A stretch of 64,000 nucleotides of DNA, taken from Gordius sp. MW1 (taxonomy: Eukaryota; Nematomorpha; Gordioida; Gordea; Gordiidae). Shown piece after piece: positions 1-12,162 of this stretch (positions within the stretch are counted from its first letter, which is position 1; every line of letters starts with the position of its first letter). The notes under the pieces were generated by a model. That model made no database searches. It worked only from the letters and a program-made list of their open reading frames with translations, and was not told where the DNA came from. The position numbers were made by a program, and so were the translations under genes. Where the stretch lies: positions 20,522,001-20,586,000 of the forward strand of contig OZ038526.1 of assembly GCA_964036665.1 (NCBI GenBank). Direction: 5' to 3'.

Positions 1-199
1 GGGAATACATCACATAGTTTTTAGCCAACTCTTATCGACATATTTAAAACTTTAAATATATCTGGAAGGGGAGTATTGTGGCGTTTTAGACATTGGCGAG
101 ATAAAGTAGCGAACGGACATTCACTTTACTTTTACTTGTCGATTAAAAATCATCCATCCATAAAACAATTCCTTCCGTCATCATAAATATCATCTTATC

Positions 200-280
200 G
201 CTCAAATAACATTCATCGCTAATATCTCAAATAACATTCATCGCTAATATCTCAAATAACATTCATCGCTAATATCAATA
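200..280. repeat. Short tandem repeat, about 25-bp unit
   Basis: The unit CTCAAATAACATTCATCGCT plus AATAT is repeated about three times head to tail. No gene is visible in 1-346 apart from this. Confidence 0.8.
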
Positions 281-351
281 TTTGTTTATTAATATTTCAT
301 TTGCATTATTATCGCGCGTGTGAAAATACAGAAAATAAACAACTACCTAAC

Positions 352-1067
352 AATCATAACAAGGTTTTTCTACTATATTAAATGGCTGTAGATCTTCTAT
401 CACAAAATTGATTATTACATCATCTATTTGTGATTGATTCACATATGTAGCATTTTTGTTACAGTTTAGAGTCTGTTGTTTGAATTTTTCACATTGTACC
501 TTTTTATTATTTTTATCAGAAGATTTTGAAAGAACTTCATTTATTTCTTTTAGCATATTATCATGATGGTTCTATAAAAATAAAATACTTTTTAATAAGT
601 TATGCTATAGATGATATTATTTTATTAAACTGATAATAGCAAAGAAAAGACTTATAAAATAATATATCTAAAATCAGTGTTTGGCTCTACCACAAAAACT
701 TGTATCTAATATATTTGAAATCATTAAGTATTTTATTAATTATTGTTGTAATGTAACTAATCATTCTTATTATAGGTCATGTTCTTATTTGGTAAATTTT
801 TTGTAATTGATAATGAAATGATAATCTAAAAGTATTTTGAATTTAAGATGCTATAATTTAACAAAAAATACAAGTATCCTTTTTATTTGAAAAAGAAAAA
901 AATTTGTATCTTACAATCAGGTGTCTTTTTAGATTAGAACTTGAGCTCCTTGATGTGGAAATCATACTTTTTGGACACATTTTACATTTGGTAATTATTG
1001 AATTCGATCCTCCTTTATATAAAACGATTGAAAAATATTTTTCATATTTTGGCCATGGCAATTTCAA
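352..1067 (-). CDS. Start of a BED-finger hAT/ZBED-type gene, two exons, continues off the left edge
   Basis: Two minus-strand exons join in phase 0: 1067-915 (donor GTAAGA at 914-909) and 571-352 (acceptor TATAG ending at 572, possible donor GTTAGG at 351). The first exon begins with Met and has the aromatic run PKYEKYF, then CKMC, then SSSNLKRHLI. The splice supplies NHH, so the BED Cx2C...Hx3-4H finger is complete only after splicing. The second exon ends in DDVIINFVIEDLQPFNIVEKP, the usual stretch just after the BED finger in hAT transposases and ZBED proteins. Family knowledge: these are DNA-binding transposases or their domesticated nuclear descendants. The catalytic region and the hAT dimerisation domain would lie left of position 1. 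Whether it is a live transposon or a host ZBED gene cannot be decided here. Identity as hAT/ZBED is strong; the last donor is a guess. Confidence 0.7.
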
Positions 1068-1360
1068 TTCATCTGATTCTGATTATTTTGAATATTCAGA
1101 ATCTGAAGATGACGACGATATAATATTATGATTGTCTATATTAACCTTTAAATTAAACTATAATTATAATATCAAATTAATTAACTTTAATCTTATCTTC
1201 TTTTGCACTTTATGTTTATAGTATGTTGTTAAAAGTATTTCGGAATTGGTAATAGGAAACAGGAAAAACAGCTGATTAAAAAATATAAGACTTTTTTGTT
1301 TAAAATTCGGATTAACACTAATTTTTAAATAAATAAAAATAAAAAAGGGTTTTTAAAATT

Positions 1361-1500
1361 GAACGAACGATTTGAACGCGTTCATCAAAAAAGGAACGCG
1401 TTCACGTTCAAAGTTCACCAAAAAATAAAAGAACGCCGTTCATGAACGCGTTCACAAAATTTGAACGCGTTCCGTGAACGTGTTCATATTGAACGCGATC
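1361..1500. repeat. Cluster of GAACGCGTTC palindromes
   Basis: About ten full or near copies of the 10-bp palindrome GAACGCGTTC and its half GAACG lie within 140 bp. This resembles the motif clusters at the ends of the hAT-type elements elsewhere in this window, so it may be one end of a similar element. No matching second end was found. Confidence 0.6.
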
Positions 1501-1549
1501 GTTTACAGCACTACCCTATTCCCTCCCGTAGAAGGGCCTATGTCTCCAC

Positions 1550-3880
1550 AGATATGGGTCCCTGTGCCCCCCCCACTCCTACAAAAGCCTATGCCTATAC
1601 TATACTGATGTGGGTACGAATCCCGGCGAGGGCAAATTCTCAATTGCTGGTTCGAATCTCGGAGAGGGCAAATTTTTTTTTAAAAATTAATATATTGTTC
1701 TTATTAATACCATTGATAATGTGACTTTTTGACCGTGTTTCGGCTACTGACCTATGAAAAAAATGACCATTGGCCAAAGTAAAAATCGAATTTTTTTTTC
1801 GTTTTTTTCCTCTCTTATGTATTTATATCCTTTTCGACCGTGTCCTGGCTGCTGACCATTGGCCAAAGTGTGAATCGAAATTTTTTTTTCGTTTTTTTTG
1901 GCTAACATTGATAATTACCCTGTGCCCCCCCCCTCTGCAAGAGCCTATGCCTCTACTGATATGGGTTCCTGTGCTCCCCCTCCCTACAAAGGCCTATGCC
2001 TCTACTGATGTGTGTTCAAATCCCGGGGAGGCCAATTTTTTTATGTTTTTTTTTTAAATTAATAAATTGTTTTTGTAAATACCATTGATAATATGGCTTT
2101 TTGGCCATCCGCTGGCCGCTGACCACTGAAAAAAGTGACCAATGGCCAAAGTATAAATCGAATTTTTTTTTGTCTTTTATGTATTTATATCCTTTTTGAC
2201 CGTGCCCTGGCTACTGCCCAATGAAAAATGACCATTGGCCAAAGTATAAATCGATATTTTTTTTTCGTCTCTTATCTATTTATATCGGTTTTGCCCGTGT
2301 TTTGACTACTGACCAATGAAAAAAATGAGCATTGGCCAAAGTATAAATCGGAATTTTTTTTTTAGTTTTTTAAATTTTGTGGGCTCGCTTTTTGTTGTCC
2401 GTCCGTCCGTCCGTCCAACGTTCTTAATTGCTGGTTCGATACCCGGAGAGGGCAAATTATTTTATTTTAATTTTAATTAATATATTGTTCTTGTTAATAC
2501 CATTGATCTATTTATTGTTTGAAACATGGCAAAAATATTTTTATTTTATTTACATACGTTAATTTTGTCTTATATCTCCTTTTTTAGTTGAAATTAAAAT
2601 ATTGACACCAAATCAGCCTAACATTTTATTAGATTTTACCAAATAGACAAATTACAACTAATATAATGATTAACATTTCCCCAATACTTTACACATAATT
2701 TGTGTAATCGTATTCTAAAAATGGCTTATCTCTTAATGAATTATTGTCCAGAAAAATTTTTGAGTTAAACGAGTTATAAATTGGGGAGAGAGGAGGACTT
2801 TTTAACACTCCGTTGACTAGGTGGGGTCAATGAGGATATCAAATAGTTTTTAAGATACAGCGTGTTTTAGATGCCCGGGGTCTTCCAGAACCCCATTTCC
2901 ACAATATGAAACAATAAAAAAATTTCAATATTTTTTTTTGAAATTTTTGTCATACACAATTATTCTTAACCTATTTGTAAAGAAATTTTTTCTAAACCTT
3001 TCCTTTTATTTGAGATATTTAAATTTTAAAACTCAGATTGTTTATTTTTCCTCGTGGTATTTCAAAGTGCTCATTTGCTTAAATTTTCCTGTGCACTTTG
3101 ATATCTAAACATATCTAACATTAAAAAGTGCTAAATTTTTCCTTTTAATCGATTTTGCCAAGCATACTCAGAGATTAAAAGGATAATTAAGGAAATTGTA
3201 TCCATGAACGTGAATCGCGTATTTGGACAGAAAAAAATGGCGGGGTTGAAGTTGTATATTAAGACGGCGAATAACTGTGAGGGAGGGGAAGCAGTTACTA
3301 ACTTTCAACTCGTACGTAACTTGTTAATACGCATCTTAACCTATATTTTAATCTAACCCATTTATCGATTTTTTAATTCAGTCAAGTTTTATATTAGGAT
3401 TTGAAACCTGACTTGCTGGTTCGATACCCGGAGAGGGCAAAAAATATTTTTTTTAATTAAATTAATATATTGTTCTTGTTAATACCACTGATAATATAAC
3501 TTTTTGACCGTGTCCTGGCTACTGACCAATGAAAAAAATGACAATTGGCCAAATTGTGATTCGAATTTTTTTTTTCATTTTTGAATTGGTTTATTAGGTT
3601 AACATTGATAAATACCCTATGGCCCCCCCCCCCTTACAAGGGTCTATGTCTCTACTGATATGGGTCCCTGTGCCCCTACAAAGGCTTAGGTCTCTACTGA
3701 TGTGGGTTCGAATCCCGGAGAGAGCAAAAAAAAATTTTTTTAAATAAATTAATATATTGGTCTTGTTAATACCATTGATAATATGACTTTTTGGCCGTCC
3801 GCTGGCTACTGACCAATGAAAAAAATAACCATTGGCCAAAGTGAGATTAAAATCGATTTTGTTTCTTGATTATAATTATA
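1550..3880. repeat. Cluster of related repeat units with tRNA B-box-like motifs
   Basis: A few-hundred-bp unit recurs, mostly in the same orientation and separated by unrelated sequence. Each copy has parts of this order: CTACAAAGGCCTATGCCTCT, then GTGGGTTCGAATCCCGGAGA or a close variant, a T-run, AATATATTGTTCTTGTTAATACC, GACCGTGTCCTGGCTACTGACC, then GACCATTGGCCAAAGT. The GGTTCGAATCC core fits the RNA polymerase III B box (GGTTCGANTCC). B-box-like copies are near 1613, 1650, 2008, 2422, 3417 and 3704. A tRNA-derived SINE or a satellite built from one would explain this, but I cannot place an A box or fold a tRNA. The stretch 2480-3400 between the two groups shows no gene. Confidence 0.55.
2379..2420. 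repeat. GTCC-GTCC repeat family member
   Basis: TGGGCTCGCTTTTTGTTGTC followed by repeated CGTC/GTCC. Related copies lie near 26446, 34046, 63432 and 63496, so this is a dispersed family. Its nature is unknown. Confidence 0.6.
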
Positions 3881-4077
3881 GGCTAGTTATTTGACTGTCT
3901 GCTAACCATTAGAAAAGATCACCACTGGCCAAAGTGATGGAAAATTTGTATATAAATACTTAACTAATCATTTTGCATTAAATACCCCCTATAGGCATTC
4001 TCGCCCCTTCCCACCTTTCTCGCCCATAAATTGCATAGAAAATATGCTACTTTTATACGGAGTATAGATGAGTGTCG

Positions 4078-4152
4078 TTCCCCCTTCCCTTTCCCCCTTC
4101 CCCTTTTCCCTTCCCCCCTTCCCTTCCCTCCCCTTTTCCCCTCCCCCTTCCC
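4078..4152. repeat. Polypyrimidine tract (C/T-only, about 75 bp)
   Basis: Nearly pure C and T on the + strand, followed by a short hairpin GGGCCGAAGGCCC. It carries a + strand open frame (4031-4399) whose proline/phenylalanine-rich product is explained by the tract, not by selection. Confidence 0.8.
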
Positions 4153-4429
4153 ACGAGGGCCGAAGGCCCGACTATATATAATGTTTTGTATTGTTTCATC
4201 TAATCTATTAGTAGAATATATAGTTGTATATCAAATAAAAACCACAATCTTAATGATTGTTGATCAAAAGTTTTTAAATAAAATTGGAAATTTTTCTTGT
4301 AACTTGTTTATTCTTCCTTTTAGGAATACACATATACCATTGAACACCAGCCTTCTTTTACAAAAAGCCAAAAGTAGTGTTTTAATGCAGGAAGAATGAT
4401 AGAGGAAAGAATTTGATTCAGGCAGGGCA

Positions 4430-4640
4430 ATGAATTAAAGCCAACCAGCGTCAATGGCTAGTCTTTGCGAAAGCAAAATAAAAGTCTTTTACAGAAACAT
4501 AAGTCCACCGCCATTAATAATCCGTATAAGTTTCCACGGCCTAGCTAATGACCGCTGGTTGGCTTTATGACCGCTGGTTGGCTTTATGACCGCTGGTTGG
4601 CTTTATGACCGCTGGTTGGCTTTAATTTTTTAAACCTCGC
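4430..4640. repeat. Inverted-repeat element with four tandem end units
   Basis: The left end AAAGCCAACCAGCG is the reverse complement of CGCTGGTTGGCTTT, which ends a 19-bp unit repeated four times at about 4550-4622. A related sequence at 26500-26630 shares TTATGACCGCTGGTTG and the following TCGACCTCGCC-like tail, so this is a dispersed family. No coding potential is seen. Confidence 0.6.
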
Positions 4641-5300
4641 CGGAGCTCCTATTCCAGACTACTTTTTGTGCTGAACTCATTATTACCTTTAAAAATTTCT
4701 TCTTGCCAACTTGTCTAGGTTTTGCTTTTATATTCATATTCAATAACATATCATATTTAGCAGAATATTCATGTGTTTCGTTAGAACTATTCACAACCTC
4801 TTTATAGTAATTATGTTTTTTTTGTTACATCAAAAACACTACAATTGAACGAACGAGTTTTAATTTTTCAATTTTCATCTAATTTAATCTAGTATAAACT
4901 AGTGGATTCAATTAATTATATGCTTAGAATCTCCCACTAGTATTTAAACATTATCTGCACTTAAAACCTGTAACGTCAGAAGTAGTATACTCCATGCCCT
5001 TTGTAATTGACATATAATTAAATGCTTTCCAATTACTTAACACTGAGATTAATACAAGAAAGTACGACTTTTTTGGGGGTTATTTATAGTAAACAATGTT
5101 TCTGTATAGCCATTAAAGACGCAAACCCCCACCCCACCCGTCCGAACGTTCATATTTTTTATATAGTGCATTATTATGTAACCTTTTCTTCATTGTACAA
5201 AAATTAGTTCTTATCTAACAGAATCGATAAATTTGACATTTCTTTCCAAATGCTAACAAAAAACTGTTAAAATTAAAAATCTTGTAGCCCAAAGGCAATC

Positions 5301-5766
5301 ATACATACATACATACATACATACATACATACATACATACATACATACATACATACATACATACATACATACATACATACATACATACATACATACATAC
5401 ATACATACATACATACATACATACATACATACATACATACATACATACATACATACATACATACATACATACATACATACATACATACATACATACATAC
5501 ATACATACATACATACATACATACATACATACATACATACATACATACATACATACATACATACATACATACATACATACATACATACATACATACAACA
5601 TACATACATACATACATACATACATACATACATACATACATACATACATACATACATACATACATACATACATACATACATACATACATACATACATACA
5701 TACATACATACATACATACATACATACATACATACATACATACATACATACATACATACATACATA
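5301..5766. repeat. (CATA)n microsatellite, about 465 bp
   Basis: About 116 tandem CATA units run without a break except one irregular unit near 5597. The long Met-Tyr-Val-Cys open frames on the minus strand are this repeat translated in three frames and are not genes. Confidence 0.98.
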
Positions 5767-6216
5767 CGCGTACTAGAAATTAAATGTAAAGGAATAAAGT
5801 TCTATGTATATATTCAGTACACAGATGTTACAATCAATTAACCTTTTGTGTCAGGGGGCATGGAGGAAAGAAAAAGTAACATACGTACCATGTATAGTGA
5901 GCGGCGGCGTTTCTTTTTATAAAAGAACATGGGGGGGGGGGGAAGATATCCTCGTATCTTCGGATACGATACATCACTATGGCTATTACTTATCTGACAA
6001 GTACTGATAGCAAAAGAAATGTTTCTATTGCAGGAAGAATGATAGAGGAAATAAAAGGATGTCGAGAATCAACAATTTGTTTTTTACATATTAATTTTAA
6101 AAAATAAAATATTTATAGCTTTCTTATAATTAATATGGCATTGATGTGATGCTTTTTTTAGTAATTGTGCCATGATTAATTTGTGTTCCTATTGAGGCTA
6201 CCAAGAAAATAAACTA

Positions 6217-6587
6217 ATGACAAACAATTTAGGCAGCTCTGATAATTCGGAAACTCCATTTAAAGTTGCGGATTTAAATATTATAGCTTTGAAAGAAACT
6301 CATATTCCCGTAAAATACCTTTTTGATAACTTTAAACGTCAGATTAAATCAAAAAATAATATCTTGTTTCACATCTATGTTAAAAACAATGGTTCTTTGT
6401 TTAACAAACATAAAATAAATTTTTTGTTGAATCCAATTATCATAATGTTCACAAAATAATCGTAATGGATAAACCATATGTTTTATGGATAAGAGATTTA
6501 TTTAATTTAATTGCATTTACAAACATTAAAATATATGATTTAGTCAAAGATAACATTGATGTATTGATATTTGAAATACATAAATAA
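6217..6587 (+). other. Two small consecutive open frames of unknown origin
   Basis: 6217-6459 encodes 80 residues (starts MTNNLGSSDN) and is followed after 5 nt by a second frame, 6465-6587, of 40 residues (starts MDKPYVLWIRDLF). Both are lysine- and isoleucine-rich, as expected from AT-rich DNA. I recognise no family. They could be exons, fragments of an old insertion, or chance. The rest of 5770-7080 shows nothing I can name. Confidence 0.25.
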
Positions 6588-7084
6588 TTAAAATCCTGCT
6601 TTGTATATCAGGGAGTACAATTTTGCAAAAATGACTAAAATGGGGAAACGATGTCGCAGCCGAGACGGAGGCCTATGGCGATGCGTAACTCTTCACCAGA
6701 CATATGAAGACCCAAATTCCTGTTCGGGATCTCTTCGAGCTATATTTTCATATTACATCAATCAATCTAGGCGGTGGCTTCCTTGGTCTGTCTCACTTCT
6801 CAAGATAACATTATTATTATTAGTTGTGTCAACCTAGTACTTACTCTTAGAATGCTACTGTTTTGGGCTTGATAATTATTCCGCATGTAACTTTTTTTCA
6901 TTAACTAATTCCTTCTCTCTACAACTTAAGCATCACTTTCAACATTATAAGATATCAAACTAGTCTTGGCTAGTACTTTTCCCTTCAGCATCTTGATTTC
7001 ATCTCATTTTTTAAACCTGTTCGTTAATTTCAACATTTCTTGGGCGCGCACTCTTATCATGGTGAAGGGCTTGCTTATTAATAA

Positions 7085-7545
7085 ATGTTCCATAACAGTT
7101 GGAGGATTAGGTCGGGACTGATAATTGGATTTTTTAATCGGTCTAATTTATTTTAGTTTAGAGTGTGTTTGAATTAAAGAGTGAAACGAAGTAAGTAAGC
7201 CGAGAGGTTTAACTTGAAGGGCAATCCTTATGCAAATTTATGATTTGGTTGAGACGTGCAGTACAGCGAGCTTTGTGTATAAAAAGGCTTGGTTTGAGCT
7301 ACTGGTCAGATTTTAATTTTTGTTTTTTCAAAAAACAAGATCAACCGTTCTCCGTAAAAAATATCCTAAATTCCCCCTGCCACTGCTGAAATCTATATTG
7401 GTATATAATCATTGTTATTGACATTCGCCACCTGTATTCCGGTTACCTACTTTATCCAATAAAACGCTTTTAATCATTATTATTAGTATTCAATTTCAAT
7501 AAACCGACCTTACGACAATAAATATAGATGGGTAGTACGATAATC
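7085..7545 (+). promoter_or_regulatory. Promoter-like or LTR-like stretch
   Basis: A TATA-type box TGTATAAAAAGG near 7277 is followed about 35 nt later by an initiator-like TGGTCAGA, and AATAAA signals occur at 7459 and 7498. This layout would fit a solo LTR on the + strand. No second copy or terminal repeat was found, so the call is weak. Confidence 0.25.
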
Positions 7546-7699
7546 CAATTGGTAGCCCGACTTAACAAGGTGGCACAAATATAAAAGGGACCAATCCAGA
7601 ATTGTTCGAATCCTTTGCCCGAATAACACCTTGACTGGGAACCTGTGGAAGACCTATTTTCAGAATCTCTATGCGTTTATAGAATTTTATTCATAACTT

Positions 7700-10260
7700 T
7701 TTTCGGGTCCTTAATGCCCTCTTAGGTGGCTAGATAACGGGTTTTTAATGTTCGAATGAAACTTTAAATTTTCATTTGTCTTGGGATGATATGGAGATGT
7801 TAAAATATGCAGTATTTTGCAATCTTTGCGGAATTGCCTAAATTTATCTGAAATGAACTGAGGTCCATTATTGCTACCATTTGACGGGGAACACAAATGT
7901 AGCAAACCAACCTTTTAATTATTTAATTAATACTTTAGAATACAAACCCCTTAGAATTTCCGCCTCAATCTACTTCGAATACGAGTCAATACCGATGAAC
8001 CAGTAAAAATATAGCATCGGTTGTTCTAGATTAATATGAAGTCATTCCTACGATGTATTCGTTAGTTTCCAAGATTATTATGAAATTTCCGGAATGTTTA
8101 AGGGATTCTTTGTTAAATACCACAGTTATTAAGATTCATTTATTTTTACGTCCAACACTGGCGAGTAAACATAGTATCTAATAATAGATTTCATCGCAGT
8201 TATTCAGGGATGCCCCATATGCAAAATACTCAATAATAATTAGGAGTATATGGTATTACCATTTGTCGGTTCCATTGTATGATACCCTTATCCGAAAAAA
8301 GCTCATCATTTTTACTAAAGTAAGGTAATAATTCTTCGGCCGAATTTTTGTTTACGTTTCAACCTTGATCTATATATTTTAAAACTTTCTTCAGCGTGCT
8401 GTCAACGGGTCTTTTTCTTAATTGTTTTTTCAGAGACATGTAAATCATCTAACTAATTGACTTAGTTTTGTTTGTCGTCCGTTTCATTCTTTATAGCTTC
8501 AGATAAAGGTAGTCGTGTTAAGGCATCCGCTATATAGTTCTCTTTCCCGATCTATACTCTAACCTACGATTTCCTTGCCTACCTTTTTAAGCAATTGTTG
8601 CTAATTTAGGATTAATCATGATTGTGGCTTGTGGTTTATACACAATAAAAACTTTCTTCCAGGGATAAGGTTTGAAATTTTTCACAACCAAACAACAATG
8701 CTCTAGTTACTTTCTCGATGGAGGCATAATTTTTTAAGGGTCTGTGAAGCTTAAACAATTGGCTTTTTGAGATCATTTGAAAGTTTATGCTTTAGAACAG
8801 TTCCAAGACTATCATTAGAAGCATCATAATCAAGGAATATGGGCAAATCATTCGAATAAGGAATAACTGTAACTCATTGAGTTAAGATTGTCTTTACTTT
8901 TTTATAAACAGCATCCCCGATGGATGTCTACATCTACTCGCACTATAAACTTGTTAATCGATGTAAAGGAGAACACATCCCAGAGAGGTTGGGAATAAAC
9001 TACCCATAGTATTAAGACCTAAAATGCCCTTAACATATGGTCGTTATTGGGAATTGGTGCCTCTTGTATGCTCCAATTCTTTCCGACATTGGGAGTATGC
9101 CATACTTGTCGATTCGAAATCATAAGAAATTTATTAATTCCTCTAAACCTTGCACCACTTAATTTAGTCAATACTACCCTCTAATTGCTCAAATGCTCAT
9201 CATCATTTTCAATCGTTACTACCAAATCAACAAGATATACTCACGTTTTCTTACAATCCCTTAAAGTTCATCCATAAACTTTTAAAATATAATCAGTGCA
9301 GATGCAAGTTCAAAGAGCAACCCTTTGTATCAATTAGAACCTATATGTGGGTTTGAGACAATTTTAAGATTGCGTCACTGAAATCAATGGCTCTAAACTT
9401 CTTTTCTCTGATTAATGTAGGCAGAATGTGGAAGCCTCGAGAAGAAAGGGTTATTTTACCTTAAAATCTCCACAGAATATCTACATTGCTTTTTGTTAGC
9501 GTTGACCGTCGGTGTTGCCCATTGAATCCGAGATTTAGAGGAGTTCTGATTATATCAGCAACAACGAGTCTACCCAATTCCTCTTCTATAAAATCTTGTA
9601 GTGGAAAGAGTACCAGACGAGCCGGTAGAACCTTCCCTCTTGCCAAAGATTTAACATTTATATGAAATGGCCTTCCAACTATGACTCCCAACCTGTCGTC
9701 AAAAATTCCTGCATATTTTTTGGTTTACGTTCCATATCAAATTAGTTTCCCCGCGAGTATTATAAATTGTGACAAGTATATAACCCCAATTTTTATATTT
9801 AGAATAAACTAAATAAGAGTACATCAGATGCTTTTGAACAAATGACCGGAAGTAATTTGTTAGTCTTACAGTTTCTCCGAAGACATCTAATTTCTGATGG
9901 CCACAAACCGTTAAATTATCTGTTTGTCTCAATTTCGACTTCCCGAACTTTCTCAATATTTCCTCATTTATTAATGAGGCCTGAGCGCTGGTGTCATATA
10001 AAAACGGAATGAAGCATCATTTAGGTATTTATAATTGGTGCTCGTTTCAGGTCGTTTTTTAAAGTTGTTTATAGAATTTTTTTTGTATCTTTCCGTAGCT
10101 TCGTAATCTTTGGAAATTCGATTAACCCCTTTACTTCTGCATGTACCACAAAAATGTCCCACTTGCTTGCATTTATAACATTTTATTGTTGCACAGTAAC
10201 GTGTGATACCACAAAAATAGCATTTTTAGTAAGTAAGATATAAAACTTTCTGCCCATTAA
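7700..10260 (-). mobile_element. Old Ty3/gypsy-type LTR retrotransposon remnant
   Basis: Minus-strand fragments appear in the usual gypsy order. A CCHC zinc knuckle lies near 10200-10140 (CYKCKQVGHFCGTC). A protease-like region with DTSA follows near 9990-9850. A reverse transcriptase fragment is at 9691-9461. An integrase-core fragment is at 7905-7711 (GSNNGPQFISDKFRQF and SPYHPKTN). Flanking LTRs were not found. It is a fossil with many breaks, clearly older than the element at 11128-18632, and has no intact gene. Confidence 0.75.
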
Positions 10261-10708
10261 TACCGTGTTTAAGTTTACGATTATAACTAATTTGATCAAT
10301 TATGATAAAGTTGACTTCATTCTCCGCCTTTTCCCGCGATAACGCCTTATCCAACATTTGACTTCTGATTCATTTATCATACTGGGAAATCCTTCGAGAA
10401 TCAAGACTTCTATTAATGTGTATCGGACTATTAAGAATTGGTCGTGAAATCTTTGGTTTAAATGTTAAATGAAAAGTTTTCAAAATCTCATAGAAAGTCA
10501 CATCTTTTATTTTCGTAGGGATTAAATAGTTCTCTACCTGAATCACATTTGCGATTCTATATTAAGCCAGGAACAATTTTTTGTATATAGTCTTTAATTC
10601 ATACATATATTTCTTCCCCTCTCTGTATATTAGACATTAAAATATTTTTCTATATCACCCCCTAACTGAGAATATGGTTGCAATACAATTTTTGAAATAT
10701 CCATCATA

Positions 10709-10963
10709 TTGTTTTATCATCGTAATCTCCAGATTTTAGGATTTTATATTATTCCGAATAGCGAAAAATTTTATGTTGAACACATGAGAACAATTGCGAA
10801 ATATATATCATTATTGATCTCCATGAAAGTACAATTATTCCATAAAAACAAAGCAGACCATTATACGTACAAGACAATTGTTACAATAGTAATCCTTTAC
10901 TCAGAGCAAAGAATAATGCGACTATTTATAGGAGATTGTTATAGGCAATCTGATGATAAATAA
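10709..10963 (+). other. Unassigned 84-residue open frame
   Basis: An open frame starting MFYHRNLQILGFYI lies between the two gypsy elements. No family is recognised and there are no splice or expression signals nearby. It may be chance. Confidence 0.15.
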
Positions 10964-11127
10964 GATCATACTAGATTTAGTTACTATATCAGCATAAAAA
11001 ATAACCCTCATAATAAGCTTGTAAAACCTGTACGGCGCACTAAATAGATGTTAATCAAAGTTGTAAAAGTCTAGAATTTTCAATTTTATTCTGAACGACA
11101 ATTACAGAGACATCGTGACCAGGATAC

Positions 11128-11722
11128 TGAAATAGCCGGCGAAAGGCGGGTAGCGATGTAAGAACAAAAACTTTACCAAGAAAAATAGGAATTACTTTAT
11201 TAACGCGAATATGAATAATTATTTACAACAGTAAAGGAGATTTTACAATTAAAATGATTTAGGGAAAATTATATCATTCGGAAAAATTAAAATAAATGGG
11301 TAAAAACGTAGGGATTGGGGAATATTTACAAAGATCTGGGAAATATTTACAATGACTAAAATATTGATGTGAGATTTCGCTTTTAAAGCCGTTGAATCTT
11401 CCCTGGGTGGTGGGCTTGATGAACGAGAAATGTACAGGAAATCTTCAGACGGGGCTGTGCGATGAGTACCAGATGTGGTTGAGTTAAAAATTAAAAGAAA
11501 AAGTAATTAAAAAAAGAGAGCGTCAAAGAAACTTAGCCACTTCCGCGTCTAGGCCAACCCGCGGTAAAAGTGCCTTCCTTTGACTAATTCCTTTTTTTAA
11601 TTATAAAGATTGCCGAACCGTTCTTTAACCCCTTTACATTAACATTAATAAAACAAATCTAAGTAAGACCAAAGTATACCGCGGACATTAAAACGTGGTA
11701 CGTGGTATACACGTATACCACA
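11128..11722 (-). repeat. LTR at the element's 3' end
   Basis: On the minus strand it begins TGTGGTATACGTGTATACCA and ends in GGCTATTTCA. It is a direct repeat of 18020-18632. Confidence 0.92.
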
Positions 11723-11816
11723 CCTTTCCCTTTTATTGAGAAGTTGAAGGTCCGGGGCTGTCCAAAGTCAGGGTGTCCATAGTCACCCTGGAATCCAGCT
11801 CTGCGACATCTTTGGG

Positions 11817-12162
11817 TTGATTAACCTTTCCCAAACCGGTTTTTACTTTAAAGCACATTGGGTCAAGTGTTTGGCTTTACACCCCCAACACTTCTTTCTC
11901 TTCAAGATCGGAGGTCGGAGCAACGGTTATTTACAGACCCATTTCGTTATTGCTCATTTCTCGTATCTCTATTTCTTCTTATCGCAGCCCCCTCCTGTCT
12001 CGGTCGTGTCGGAGATTTTGGGCGTTGTGGGTACGACCTCCCCACCTGGCCTGGCGGACCCAGAGAGTGCGTCAAGTTTAACAACATTGACCTCCCGCCC
12101 GTGTTCACTTTTATTAAAATATACGGCGGAACTCTCTCGTTCCTCGATGCCGTGGATGTCAC
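11817..12162 (+). other. Antisense open frame in the 3' part of the gypsy element
   Basis: Between the 3' LTR and the end of pol, and antisense to pol, an open frame from Met at 11858 contains a hydrophobic stretch (FLVSLFLLIAAPS) followed by a cysteine/proline/glycine-rich region (GRCGYDLPTWPGG). It runs into the hAT insertion. Its composition looks more protein-like than its AT-rich surroundings. It could be a captured host fragment, an antisense frame of the element, or chance. Confidence 0.35.

Noticed and set aside
200-280. CRISPR-like array at the left edge
   Set aside because: The 25-bp units are contiguous with no spacers, and the genome is eukaryotic.
3690-3735. tRNA gene
   Set aside because: A B-box-like word is present, but no cloverleaf or A box could be found.
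5253-5765. Three long minus-strand frames of repeated Met-Tyr-Val-Cys
   Set aside because: They are the CATA microsatellite read in three frames.
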